Source of the DNA: Ricordea florida
Lineage: Eukaryota; Cnidaria; Anthozoa; Corallimorpharia; Ricordeidae
DNA length: 64,000 nucleotides
Direction of reading: 5' to 3'
Assembly (NCBI GenBank): GCA_949710005.1
Contig: OX453282.1
Location: 9,055,465-9,119,464, forward strand
Both the position numbers and the translations under genes were made by a program. Shown one piece after another: positions 45,091 through 54,824 of this stretch. Under the pieces are notes generated by a model. The model made no database searches. It had not been told where the DNA came from and was given only the letters and a program-made list of their open reading frames with translations. Within the stretch, counting starts at the first letter, position 1, and each line of letters opens with the position of its first letter.

Positions 45091-45640
45091 CGCTGTTTTC
45101 ACATGTGAAAAATAAAGCGTATAGAATTCTACAAATCAGATTTATGGAATAAAATTATCGTGTTACGTGTAATAAAATACTATATATTATGAATGGCGGA
45201 AAGAAGTAGGTCCCGTGATTTGGATTTATCTTGATCTCCATCGTTGGCGCGTAACCTCCTGATATTCTCTGTGGATATACCCTGTCGCAATCGATTATGG
45301 CGTTCTTCAGACAGGTCTTGGTAGGTCATAATCAAATCATATCTCTGGATATCCTTTAGCTGTTCACCGTCAAAACTTACCTTGAACCGCTTAACAGGAT
45401 TTCTACCAATATTATTAACTTGTGTAATATTCGCATAACTGGTACGTTAAATATCAGAAATACACTGCGGGGTACTATTACCATGTCCTCGTGTAGTTGT
45501 GGAATATGAATGCTGAGAGTTGCACCTGGATTAGCAGTGGATGGGTTTAATGTAATTCTATGTAGCGTGGATTCAGCTTTCAAACCGTTGATAACCGTTT
45601 GGTTCCAAGTCTTCACTTACTGATGTTGTCATCTTAAATT
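44040..45640 (-). pseudogene. Polinton capsid-like gene, decayed
   Basis: On the minus strand, pieces align in order with the P2 protein of 60291-61529: GLKAESTLHRITLNPSTANP near 45580, a segment ending GDQDKSKSRD near 45200, YCIPLDHP near 44720, and IPNRLYFQGM…DFWNSIK near 44290. Several stops and frameshifts and a 380-bp insertion break it. Confidence 0.8.
44799..45177. repeat. Insertion flanked by 63-bp direct repeats inside the capsid pseudogene
   Basis: A 63-bp capsid-coding segment at 44736-44798 is repeated at 45178-45240. The sequence between is foreign to the gene. It contains two palindromic sites of the form TTTCACRYGTGAAA (45047-45060, 45097-45110), each near an ATTGGCT box, which could be regulatory. 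Confidence 0.7.
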
Positions 45641-46083
45641 GGTTAGTGTATCGATTTTAAATGGCTCATCATGAGACGTTGAAGTTATATCATGTTGACT
45701 GGATTAATGGGTGGTAAACAGACAGCGTTGGTAGAAGATTTATCAACCATCGGTATATTATTTACGGAAATTAGTCGAAAAAATTGGACGGATGGTTGTC
45801 AGAGTCAGATCTGATGGATTTTGATTTGGGATCGATTGGATTTTGCTTTACTTTGATTGGAATTTTTCTCATTTTGATCGGAATTTTGCTCTGTATGATA
45901 TCGCTTGATTTTGTTGGAAGTTGTTGAAAGATGTTGGAGTTTCGCCGGTCGTGTTTTGTCGGATTTTGGTCTATTTTTAGTCTGATTTTCGCTGATTTTA
46001 ATTTATGCGGGTTGCTCGTGGGTTTGGTTTATGATTCTTAGGCGGGAAGTTTCCAGCGCAAATATTAATTGTCTTGTAATATT

Positions 46084-46900
46084 GTAAGTTCTTATGTGCC
46101 GTGATAGCTTAAAAACTCCACTTAACCAAATGAATTGAATATTTTTTATGGTTACCATCTAAACGTAATTAGTATCGTCATCAGTACCGATGCTTGGATT
46201 CATGGGCGGCCATTTTGTTGAACAAGATCCTAAAAGAAAACGTTGGGATTTCTAACTCCGAAGACATTGGGTATGGATGGTGACCATTTCATCAAATGAT
46301 GAACTTGTTCTCTTTATCTTTCAAGGATTTATCAGCAGCTGCAGCTTAGTTCTTATTCTTAGACAGAACATGGTTTATATCCTCGCGCTTTTTTTTCTGT
46401 CCTTGACTCAGTGACTGTAAAGACAAAGTATTCTTGGTATCTTTGTTTGCAGGAGCGTTACTCATTCAGAGCAACGCGCGCATGAGTAATCACTTTTTAT
46501 TTCGTTTCCGCTTTAGTTAACCAGTTGTCTTAGCTTCAAAACTGTGCAAATCCATTGTGGAATCAGACAAGGCTGGTGAAATAGATTGTCGCTGAGTTTG
46601 TAGCCGCGTTCAGTTATTTTTTGTAATTCGAATTTTAAGCTCTCTACCGACGATGCCTATGCACACAGCAAAGTGTGACTGATGCACATCTGTTTATTTT
46701 TTTTTAGACCCAACAAGGATGTCAAGATGCCAGGTTACTATTTTGTAGAGCACTGCATTGAGATAGTGCGTCACCAGGATGATTACAACGAAGTTGACCT
46801 GTACGAGGGTGCTGTAGCACACTTCTCTCCGCTTGGGGAACCGTGCCAAGAAACTGAGAGCATAAAGTCAAAAAACCTAAGAAATCAAGAAAGGATTTAA
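46084..46900 (+). pseudogene. GFP-like copy E: intron 4 and exon 5 only
   Basis: The sequence starts exactly at a GFP intron 4 donor (GTAAGTTC) abutting the deleted Polinton. It follows intron 4 and ends with exon 5 (46708-46900). Exon 5 keeps VEHCIEI and the catalytic-Glu region LYEGAVAHF, but an indel moves the stop, giving a longer tail. Exons 1-4 are not found to the left of the Polinton. Confidence 0.85.
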
Positions 46901-47108
46901 TCGAATAAGGTTTTTTTGAATTTTTGGTTCGAGATTAGTTGGAGAAAATAGGCCAAGAAAGCTTTATTTTGCTGGATTTGTTTGGCTTAGTTGTAGACAA
47001 GAGTAAAAAAATAGGTGCTCCATGAGCACATGAATCTACGGCCATAAGTAGTTTCACCTCAAGGAATGTTTAGGAGATTCAGTGAGGCAAGTGATTGGCA
47101 TGACTGGA

Positions 47109-48736
47109 CTATGTTTTGAGTGAAAGTACTTCACTGTAGGACTGTAGCTTCGTTAATGGTACTGGTAACTTGATGAAGTACGAGTCGGGCATGAAATAAT
47201 GAACTTTTATTGAACAAGTGTAAGTTAAAGTGAACAGACAGTTTTTCTCAGAGAACACTAACTTGTTGGAAATCCAATAAGAAGAAGCCTCAATATCGTC
47301 ATCATTTACATCATCAGCAGCTGTTTCTAATGAAAGGTTATCAGTGTCTAACTCATTTGATTGTCTCACATAGCTTCCACTTGAGTCATCTGCTAGTGTT
47401 AGATTTTCCAGACTAGCTGGACGTTTTGCAAATCTTTTTATCAAGCCAGAGGCAAAAATATCCTCAGAGTCATCATCAAGCTCGTTAATATAACTTACTG
47501 GCTTTAATACCTCTACACGCTCATCCTTGGGAGAGGTATTTATAAAAACAATCTGGCGAGATGCCTTTCGCATGGGAAGCTGTAATATGATATAAACTGC
47601 CTCTTGGGCACTAATTTCAACATTATTTAAAAACGTACTGCCAATATCCCTTACTTGCTGCTTAATTGTTGAATTTTGTTTTCTTGCCTCGACACAAGCT
47701 TGACGTAGAAGATCACTCATCCCACTGTGTTTGAAATATAATTCGCCATATAGACAGCACAACCATATACATCTAACAAAAACTGTATATCCATATTTGC
47801 TCTCCATGCCTTCACGCAAGCAGGATTGTAGTTATTAATCCTCAACTCATTTGGACTTCGTTTCAAGAAAACAGTTGGGGTATTTAATGATGACTGTATG
47901 GCGGAAATATAAATGTCTTCAGTGATATTCAAATTTGACAACAACTTGTTAAAAGTGATATCTAGCCCTTCCTTCATATCATTTAAATACTGTTTTATAT
48001 TTTTCCATGTATCGACATACAACCCTCTTTGACTTTGGGCAATGTCTTTATCTAGAGGATAGAGAATTGTTGTCTCCTTCATTGGAGGTTGTGGGTAATT
48101 GAATCTACAAGCATTTCTCCATTTCTTGTGACATGTATGAGAATGTCTATGGATTTGCCTGTTAACCAATTTTAAAAGATCAGCATCACTTTCTGGCTTT
48201 TTGCAAGTGATTATTTTGTCAATAAATAATGTTACCTCTTCATCACTATCTTCTCCGAAAGTGGGCGAATTTTCTAACCATATCAACATGTGAATGTGAG
48301 GGGAACCTCTTTGTTGGTATTCAACTCTGTAAAACCAGTCTGAAATTTTTCCTAATGGTTCAGCACCTCTTAATAGAAATTGTCCAAGAAATTGACTTAT
48401 CTGGTAGTCAAAATGTCTAGCACATGTAACTGGATCAGTTTGAATTAGTCTACACTTTTCATCCCAGTTTAGGTTCTCTATTTCACCATCAGAGTATTCC
48501 TTTTGATCAACAAGTTGCCCAAGTATTCTTAGAAGATGCATCCATTGTGTTTCTACAGATGAGAAACTACAAAACAACGAAGCTGGACCTAATTGCCTGA
48601 TCATTGCACACAGATCTTTTTTGGCTTTCTCAAAATAGGGAGGTGATCCTCTCAAAGCTCTTAAGAATTTAAAACCTTCATCGTGGTGTATCAATCTTTC
48701 TAGTGCTCCTTCTTGCTTCAAATTTCCTGCCCGCAA
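47109..48736 (-). pseudogene. Helitron Rep (HUH) domain, frameshifted, helicase lost
   Basis: The first part (48736 down to about 47710) encodes a Helitron Rep domain: RGSPPYFEKAKKDLCAMIRQ, the HUH motif SPHIHMLIWLE, and the Tyr segment VYGCAVYMANYIS that forms the covalent DNA link in rolling-circle transposition. One base is missing at about 47730. The frame continues at 47819-47109 with GMSDLLRQACVEAR and VSAQEAVYIILQLPMRKASR, the link region between Rep and helicase. The reading then degenerates and the Pif1-type helicase is absent, so the protein cannot work. Confidence 0.85.
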
Positions 48737-48759
48737 AGAATCATTCTTTCTATTCTTGC

Positions 48760-49652
48760 ATTTTCAAAGAGCAACATTTGACTTTCCCAAAAGAATTTTC
48801 ATTTGTAACTTTTTGGCTTTAAAAAAATATTTTCAACATTCATGGCAGCTCTCCTATCAGATCTTCTCAGCTCTGAACAATACTACCATGGATTTTGAGC
48901 TGTTTTCCCCTTGGTGCTTGCATAAGTTTTTGAAAAGCAATTCTTGGAGCTAATCATGGCGAACAATTCCGTACATCATGGCCGCCGCGCATGCGAATCG
49001 CGATACTTCTTGGACTTAGTTTAAATTCCGCAGCGCACGAAAACTGCAGAGGAGACACTGAAGTATAAGCTTACCTTGTAAGAAATTTTGCTCCCACTTC
49101 TTTGGAATATTATTTTCCTGAGTTCCACAAATAACAATTGGAAGATGTGTCTATGTTCTTTTCCCCATACAGTATTATTCGTGGCTTATTCAAGAGTAGC
49201 CGGTTCCCAATGCTTTTAAAAAAATCAGCCACTTATCGACCCATCCGCCATACTTCTCCTTAAAATCAGTGCCGACATGCTACGACAGAACATTTTTGAG
49301 CAGTCCCCAGTTGTTCCTGTTAATGTCCCTAAATCGGAATCAACTGTTGGAACACCAAGGTCGATTTTCATGCCAAAAATGAGGCAATAAAACTTCTTTT
49401 CGAGGTTCCAGGAATCGTCCAAAAACCAATATTTGCGTTCGTTTGAACTCAAAGCAATTGAGTTCACTTTCGAGCGGCAGTTAAGGATCTCTTGGCAAAA
49501 TCGCTCCATTCGCTGAATTCGTCGGCCATTTTAGAAATCTGTTTACAGCTTGGTACCCTCCCCTTTTGTTTAAAGCTTATACCTAGTCTTCTCCCACTAA
49601 GTCCTTTCTTTAAAAATTTCGGCGCGAAAATAGTAAAGCCACTTCTAAAGCC
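48760..49652. other. Foreign segment inside the Helitron, 5' part
   Basis: No minus-strand Helitron protein continues here. A CpG-rich stretch with CATGGCCGCCGCGCATG near 48979 may be the promoter of the plus-strand gene that follows. Nothing else was recognised. Confidence 0.35.
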
Positions 49653-50794
49653 ATGTCTGAAGAGTCAGGAAGTTGTGAACGTGAATATGCAAAGCGAGTT
49701 TTGGTCACTGAACCAGAACTGCGCTATGCATCGAAAGTTCTAGAAAAAAACCCAATGTTTGCCTTAAAAATACCCTATTCCTTACTAAGGAAATGGCATA
49801 AAAACCCCCGCAAGCTTTCCTTGGACAGCAGGTAGATTATACATTTCTGTTGGAAGGAGCAATCCAGGGTCAGGTCTTTTGCTTTACCACTGACAAAGCT
49901 AAGAGGCATGAAATTAATCAAAATTTGTCAAAAATTGCTGGCTCAATAGTAAACCTTTACAAGGCAACAAAAGGCAGGGCCAAGAAACAATTAGACTTGA
50001 GGGAAAGAAAGTTCCATATTTTTCAGGAGCAAGTAAAATCTCCACAGGAACTGCAAAGAGAAGTGAGAAAATTGGAAGAAGAAGTTTTGGAATGGAAAAA
50101 TAATTGCAAGGACCTTGAAAAGGAGAAGGAAGTTTTCTTCAAGGAAATGGGTCAGATTATCCAAGAGAAGGAAAGAGTTATTAGCCACTTGCAAAACACA
50201 AGCAGTGAACTTGAAGATTATGTTACTTATTTAGAGAAATTATCTTGTGTTCAGACCGAGTACAAAGGGAAAACACTTTCTGCCAGCCAAAACAAGTCAA
50301 GAACACTGAAAAATTTTCTGTCAAGGGCTGAAATAGGACTTTGGTTTAGCAAATCCTTTGGGCTCAATGTTGAAACAATATTAGTCTAAGAATGTGACAC
50401 AGGTCTAAAGCACACCTTGAATATGAAATCAAATTGTTCACCTAATTTGTCACCATCTCAAGATCAAGAGCAGGAGATAGATTCAAAGTACAATACCCTC
50501 TCTAAAGAGGATAAACAGCAAATAGAGGAAATTGTTTTCCTTCTTGACAAGTTTGTTGTTGGTGATTCTTTCTTTCATGAACTGAGCATGCTTGTTGATG
50601 GACTTCCCAGGTCCTACCTAATCCAGCAGTGTAGAACTGAACTAAATAAACTATGCCACATAGACCGCCTCCCGGGAAAGCAGCCTGGTGCTAAAGTCCA
50701 TGACATCAGGGAATTGATAAAGGATCATTTATTTTATATATTATCATTTATCATTTATTTCGAAAACAAAATTACATCACTTATCTTTACGTAA
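49653..50794 (+). CDS. Coiled-coil protein of unknown function carried by the Helitron
   Basis: Three open segments on the strand opposite to Rep appear to be one gene or its remnant. 49653-49835 ends at a splice-donor-like CAGGTAGAT. 49850-50389 has a long heptad-rich coiled coil (EEEVLEWKNNCKDLEKEKEV…) and ends IGLWFSKSFGL. 50417-50794 contains FFHELSMLVDGLPRSYLIQQ, then CHIDRLPGKQPGA. I recall similar proteins as a high-copy unnamed family in cnidarians but cannot name one. Between the last two segments an in-frame stop or intron must be passed. It may be a captured host gene. Confidence 0.45.
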
Positions 50795-50940
50795 ACAAGA
50801 GTTTCAACGCACATTCCCAGCAACGGATCTCATAGAAATTATTCTTTCCACTTCATACAACGGCCCCCTTGCAGCAACTTTCCTCCTTTTTCTTTGCGGT
50901 TCAAGAAACTCAGCTGTAATAACCCGCGGCATGCCTTTCC

Positions 50941-51186
50941 CTACAAAGGTCCGCCATGTTTCTTCTTGAGAAAAATACGAGCCCGCAAGGATAATCGCTG
51001 ACAGATTATGCGCCCGCACGGAAACTCGCTGACAATAAGCGAGTAAGCAATAACAACCGCTGACTGTACGGAATTGTTCGCCATGAATAATCTGCATTCT
51101 AGTTCATTGAGATCAAAGAAAGATGGTTTTTGTGGAAATACCATGCCATTGACAACAGCACATGCTGGCATTTTGTCTTTACTCAA
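50941..51186 (-). pseudogene. Helitron DUF6570-like fragment
   Basis: The reading MPACAVVNGMVFPQKPSFFD followed by LNELECRL is a conserved block of Helitron polyproteins upstream of Rep. The similarity stops abruptly near 51090, where the foreign segment begins. The remaining codons are unrelated. Confidence 0.7.
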
Positions 51187-51249
51187 GAACTTTTTGCATG
51201 ACTTACAAAGCCATTCTATACCATCAACACTTACTTTACCACCAAGATG

Positions 51250-51849
51250 TTAACAAATTTCAGGTTTAACCTTTTTAAATGTATCAGCATGAACTACACT
51301 ATGCTTATACCACAATTGATCACAACAACTACATATGTAGAGTGGACCCTTTGAGACTGCTTCATGGAACTTTGCTATATGGAATTCCATGTCACAAATT
51401 TGCAATTTTTTAACTGCTCTGTAATTTTTCTTGCAGTTATTATATAGCTCGTTTGTTGCACCTGACACCTTCTCTGCTCTATATTGTTTCATGTACTCTT
51501 TCATATATTCATGTTTCTTTTTCTTTTTATCTGCACTTTTATTGTTTTGTTGGTCACCTTTGTCTAACTTTCTTTTCAACCTATACTCCTTCATATATGC
51601 ATTATGGTTTTTCCCATCACTTTCAGAATAATGTGCAGCACAGTTAAAAATGGTGCTTACATGAGAACTCTCATGCACCATTTGATTTTCAATTGTTTGT
51701 TGACCAGCTGGTAAAGTAGAAACATAATGCAGCTCACCTATATGTCCAACATATATGGATCTTTCATGTGACAAAGAACTTGCTCCACGAATTACAGTGA
51801 TTTCAGCAAAATTTTTACTAGATTCTATTATACGAATATTTAAATTCAT
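51250..51849 (-). pseudogene. Helitron polyprotein: OTU C-half and Cys-pair region
   Basis: The frame begins within an OTU cysteine-protease domain (SIYVGHIGELHYVST holds the catalytic His). It passes a basic Lys/Tyr repeat (YMKEYRLKRK and YMKEYMKQYR) and ends in the block GPLYICSCCDQLWYKHSVV that precedes DUF6570 in Helitrons. Just upstream, a TGA near 51895 replaces a conserved Trp codon and separates this part from the OTU N-half. Confidence 0.75.
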
Positions 51850-51889
51850 TGAGTCAGCTACTGCCTGTATAATGATGTTATCAGCTCAA

Positions 51890-52398
51890 GTTTGAGTCAT
51901 GGACATACTGCTTAAATATTGCAGCCATGAACTACCAACATAGCTTTCAATAAACCTCTCAGGATTTGCTCTTAAGTACTCAACACCTGCAGTTCTAATT
52001 TCTAAATGATGACTGCAGTTCCCATACAACTGATGTGAAACAGATCTAAAAAACAATCACCACTTCCACCAACATCAAGAGGTATTAATCCATGTCTTAT
52101 TAACCGTATGTTAAGTAGAATAGGAATCTCTGCAGGACCCTGGGTTTAATTCAATGTCTCCCGATAACAAAAGCTCCTTTTCTGACAAGAGGTAGTTGTT
52201 ATTATCAAACAACTCGAACAAAAATTCTGGATAACATCTATAATTCCTCTCAGAAGTCAAACACTTTCGTTGTTCGAATTTCCTTAAAAAATATCGAGTA
52301 AAAAATGACTCTTGTTTATGAGCAAGCTCAACAATCCACAGTTTACCACTGGTAGCCACACTAAATAAAACAGATGAAACGGGAACACTTTTCTTCAA
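51890..52398 (-). pseudogene. Helitron N-terminal region: 2A-like motif and OTU N-half
   Basis: The ORF 52398-52111 ends with LLLSGDIELNPG, a 2A-type ribosome-skipping motif, but the next residue is Ser rather than Pro. A one-base shift at that point brings in Pro and an OTU domain start (LIPLDVGGSGDCFFRSVSHQ, with catalytic Cys in GDCFF) running to about 51895. So an ancestral protein probably had a 2A peptide releasing an OTU protease, and one extra base now breaks it. Confidence 0.75.
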
Positions 52399-52801
52399 GA
52401 TATGTTTAATTCTGACTCTTGGTTTTCTGCGTTTAACTAACTTTGAAACTTTACATGGTAATCTAGATGGTTCTCTGTCTCTTTTCCTGCATGCAGTAAC
52501 TACACGCTTACATCTACCTTGCCTTATTTAGGGTGTAAACACCGGAAAGATTGTCTTCCACTCCGACCATTTGCAGAAAAAGTACTATAAGTTACGTATT
52601 GCCCAGGCATAGCTTCTGTGGATGTGTTTTCCATGGTCATGATTTCGTTAAATAAAGTTTTTTGTTTCCACTCTACTAGGAGAGTCAATACTCTGTAAGA
52701 GGAGCGCTCATGTAATCGCGGTGGAATCGACTGCGTTGTGCGCTGACAACATACCGTATTCTGCATACATGTACATGTAATTCTTCGCATGGGATGCGTG
52801 C

Positions 52802-52917
52802 TCCCTCGAAAGGGTTGAATAATCCCTTGAAAGGGCTGAATAATCCCTGGAAAGGGCTGAACAATCCCTGGAAAGGGCTGAACAATCCCTCGAAAGGGTT
52901 GAATAATCCCTCGATAG
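52802..52917. repeat. 21-bp tandem repeat (about five units)
   Basis: Units of the type CCCT(C/T/G)GAAAGGG(T/C)TGAA follow without spacers. The period is a multiple of three and gives a 7-residue repeat on the minus strand, but no convincing gene surrounds it. Confidence 0.85.
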
Positions 52918-53561
52918 AGATTCGAGATTCCTTGAGAGGAATGAAGTCCCACGAACAGTAAAGTCGTGATTTCTGCGCCATTTGAAGTCGGCAGAGGATG
53001 TAGCTGCCCTGATTGTAGATGCTGTTGTACATTCCTTAACAATATTTCAAAAAGCAAAGATGGATATTTGCTAAACATACTCGACATCGCTCTACGCAGC
53101 AAAGACTGCCCTCCATGGTCACTTGCTAATCTACTCGTCGATTTTATGGCGATTCCTCGTACAGATACACAAGAACTGAAATAAACTTTCTTAAAACACA
53201 TCCACTTAAAGCTTTCCCTAGCTGTAAAAGGCAAATTGAACAAACTCAGCTTACAACAAGGCGAACTATACTCATCAAAACACCGCAATCTTCCTTCAGT
53301 TCCTTCCGAGATACTCCTTGAATGTTTTGCAACCAACTCCCTCTTCCGAACATTGACAGGTTTGACTAACGAGTACTAACGAAACTCTACCGTCAAATCA
53401 ATCACAGTTTTGTTCCTCTCAATCGCACATTCGGTCATTAATCGGGAAGCGATCTTCGCATTTCCGAAATTTGATTAAGTACGAATATTCTTTTGTTACG
53501 CGTTTTTGGTTAACGGACACGCTCGATGACATAGAATCTACGACCCTCCGGCCGTAGATTC

Positions 53562-54440
53562 AAAAAAACCTTTAGATGACTGGTCGCGTTTAGATTTTGA
53601 CACTGTCAATTTAGGAATTCGTTCAGAGAAGCTATAAGGTCTGAGCTTTAGGAACGAATCTTACTCTGTTTTGAACAACAAATGCATAAACGTTTTAGAG
53701 AATTGATCTTGTTGCCGAAGTCGAGAATAAATATACTTTATGTGGAGTTTTGTCATCATTGATAATTTCCTTCTGAAGAATAAGTTGCTGGTTTATGTAA
53801 TCAAGATTGTTATATCTTACCACTCTTGAGGTGCGGAATAAGAATGTGATAAAACCACTCATACAGACCATTTTTCTTCTGACATAGTGCGATCGCGAAA
53901 GTGAACACGCAAAGATAAATTTCCCTAATGACGCCATTCATTTAGGATGTCGCCCAGAAAATAATCAGCTGATAGAAGGCAAATACATTCACACGTTAGC
54001 TTTGATATTAAAGGAATCGCAATCAAGCAGATTTCCTGCTCATTTGGTCAGCTAGCGCTACACTACAAATCGTCAAAGATTAAAAACTGCAGAGATTCAG
54101 GAACAGGAGTTATCAATAAGAATCTATTCTTACATGAAATTACAGAACTGCTTTACATGCAGCTCTGCTCCCATAGGGACTTCACACAAAGAAAAAGGTA
54201 TGCTTCCAACCAAAATTAACAGAAAGGTTTTTATAAACAAGTAGCTGAAATCGCTGAACGATCGGCCGCAAGACAGAATTATTTCAGGTTTTTCTTTGCA
54301 AAGTAATCGAATATCAGAATATTTTCTCAGGAGCGCTCTCTAATTCGCATTCCTTTCTTTTTTGCTGTTTAAGCGCGTTGATCAAATACAATTTCGCTAT
54401 CGCGTTGAACACAACGGGTACAGCAGTAGTATTATAGAGT
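53562..54440 (+). repeat. Displaced 3' flank of GFP copy E
   Basis: After the Helitron end the sequence resumes alignment with GFP 3' flanks: TTTTGACACTGTCAAT near 53600 (as near 32612), then ATAATCAGCTGATAGAAGGC near 53963 (compare 33070), and 54180-54407 (as 37548-37775). It ends at the left terminus of Polinton P2. Confidence 0.75.
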
Positions 54441-54790
54441 AGTTTACCCCGGGATTTTTTTTTATCAGGAATTTTTCAGAAATTTATCAGAAATTTTATT
54501 CCCCGTATTTTTTTTTTTATCAAGATTTTATCAGGGATTTTATCAGGATTCCAGAAACCGATTTTATTCCCCGTATTTTTTTTTATCAGGAATTTATTAG
54601 GGATTTTATCAAGGATTTTATCAAGGAATTTGAAAAAAAGTTAAACCGGATTTTATTATCAACGATTTATTTCTTGATTTTGTTGATACTAATGTGCTTA
54701 GCAACCTGGAATAGTCCGCTAGCAGAAATTAATTTAACCGGATTTTATTATCAAGAATTTTATCAAGGAGTTTTAAAAAATTAATTTGAA
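54441..54790. repeat. P2 terminal region with TTTTATCA-type repeats
   Basis: About ten imperfect copies of a TTTTATCA(A/G)G unit, some with CCCCGTATTTTTTT, fill the terminus. They are probably the terminal inverted repeat with integrase or terminal-protein sites, but the partner end is not in the window. Confidence 0.65.
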
Positions 54791-54796
54791 AAATAG

Positions 54797-54804
54797 TTTA
54801 AAGA
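54797..54804 (+). promoter_or_regulatory. TTTAAAGA promoter-like motif of PolB
   Basis: The box is 28 bases before the PolB ATG, preceded by AG as in several other P2 boxes. Confidence 0.55.
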
Positions 54805-54824
54805 GATAAATATATACCAACAAA

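Larger units (their letters stand above)
43589..46083. mobile_element. Internally deleted Polinton with terminal inverted repeats
   Basis: Inverted repeats of roughly 180-200 bp bound a 2.5-kb element. The left one (about 43589-43795) starts ATATTACAAGACAATTAATA and the right one ends with its reverse complement. Inside is a broken capsid-like gene of the same family as that of P2 and a short ORF at 43805-44026 of unknown origin. PolB, integrase and ATPase are absent, so it would need another element to move it. Flanking 6-bp duplications were not found. Confidence 0.75.
47012..53561 (-). mobile_element. Decayed Helitron-like element inserted in the GFP copy E flank
   Basis: The GFP 3' flank is interrupted in an A-run at about 47010 and resumes at 53562. 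The ends carry 12-bp inverted sequences (GAATCTACGGCC at 47032-47043, GGCCGTAGATTC at 53550-53561) and hairpins (47015-47029 and 53534-53561). Minus-strand remnants inside are a 2A-like motif with OTU domain, a DUF6570-like region and a Rep/HUH domain. No helicase is found. Boundaries are inferred from the flank alignment. Confidence 0.7.

Noticed and set aside
52111..52398. 2A-like motif taken as a sign of an integrated RNA virus
   Set aside because: The OTU, DUF6570-like and Rep blocks in order identify a Helitron; no viral polymerase or capsid is present.
52802..52917. Regular repeats resembling a CRISPR array
   Set aside because: The 21-bp units are contiguous without unique spacers, in a eukaryotic context.
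52966..53184. Cys-rich short plus ORF as a peptide gene
   Set aside because: No signal peptide, no promoter and no family; it overlaps decayed Helitron DNA.
52524..53336. 270-codon minus ORF as a real gene
   Set aside because: It depends on the tandem repeat, has no recognisable domain, and an equally plausible open frame lies on the plus strand.
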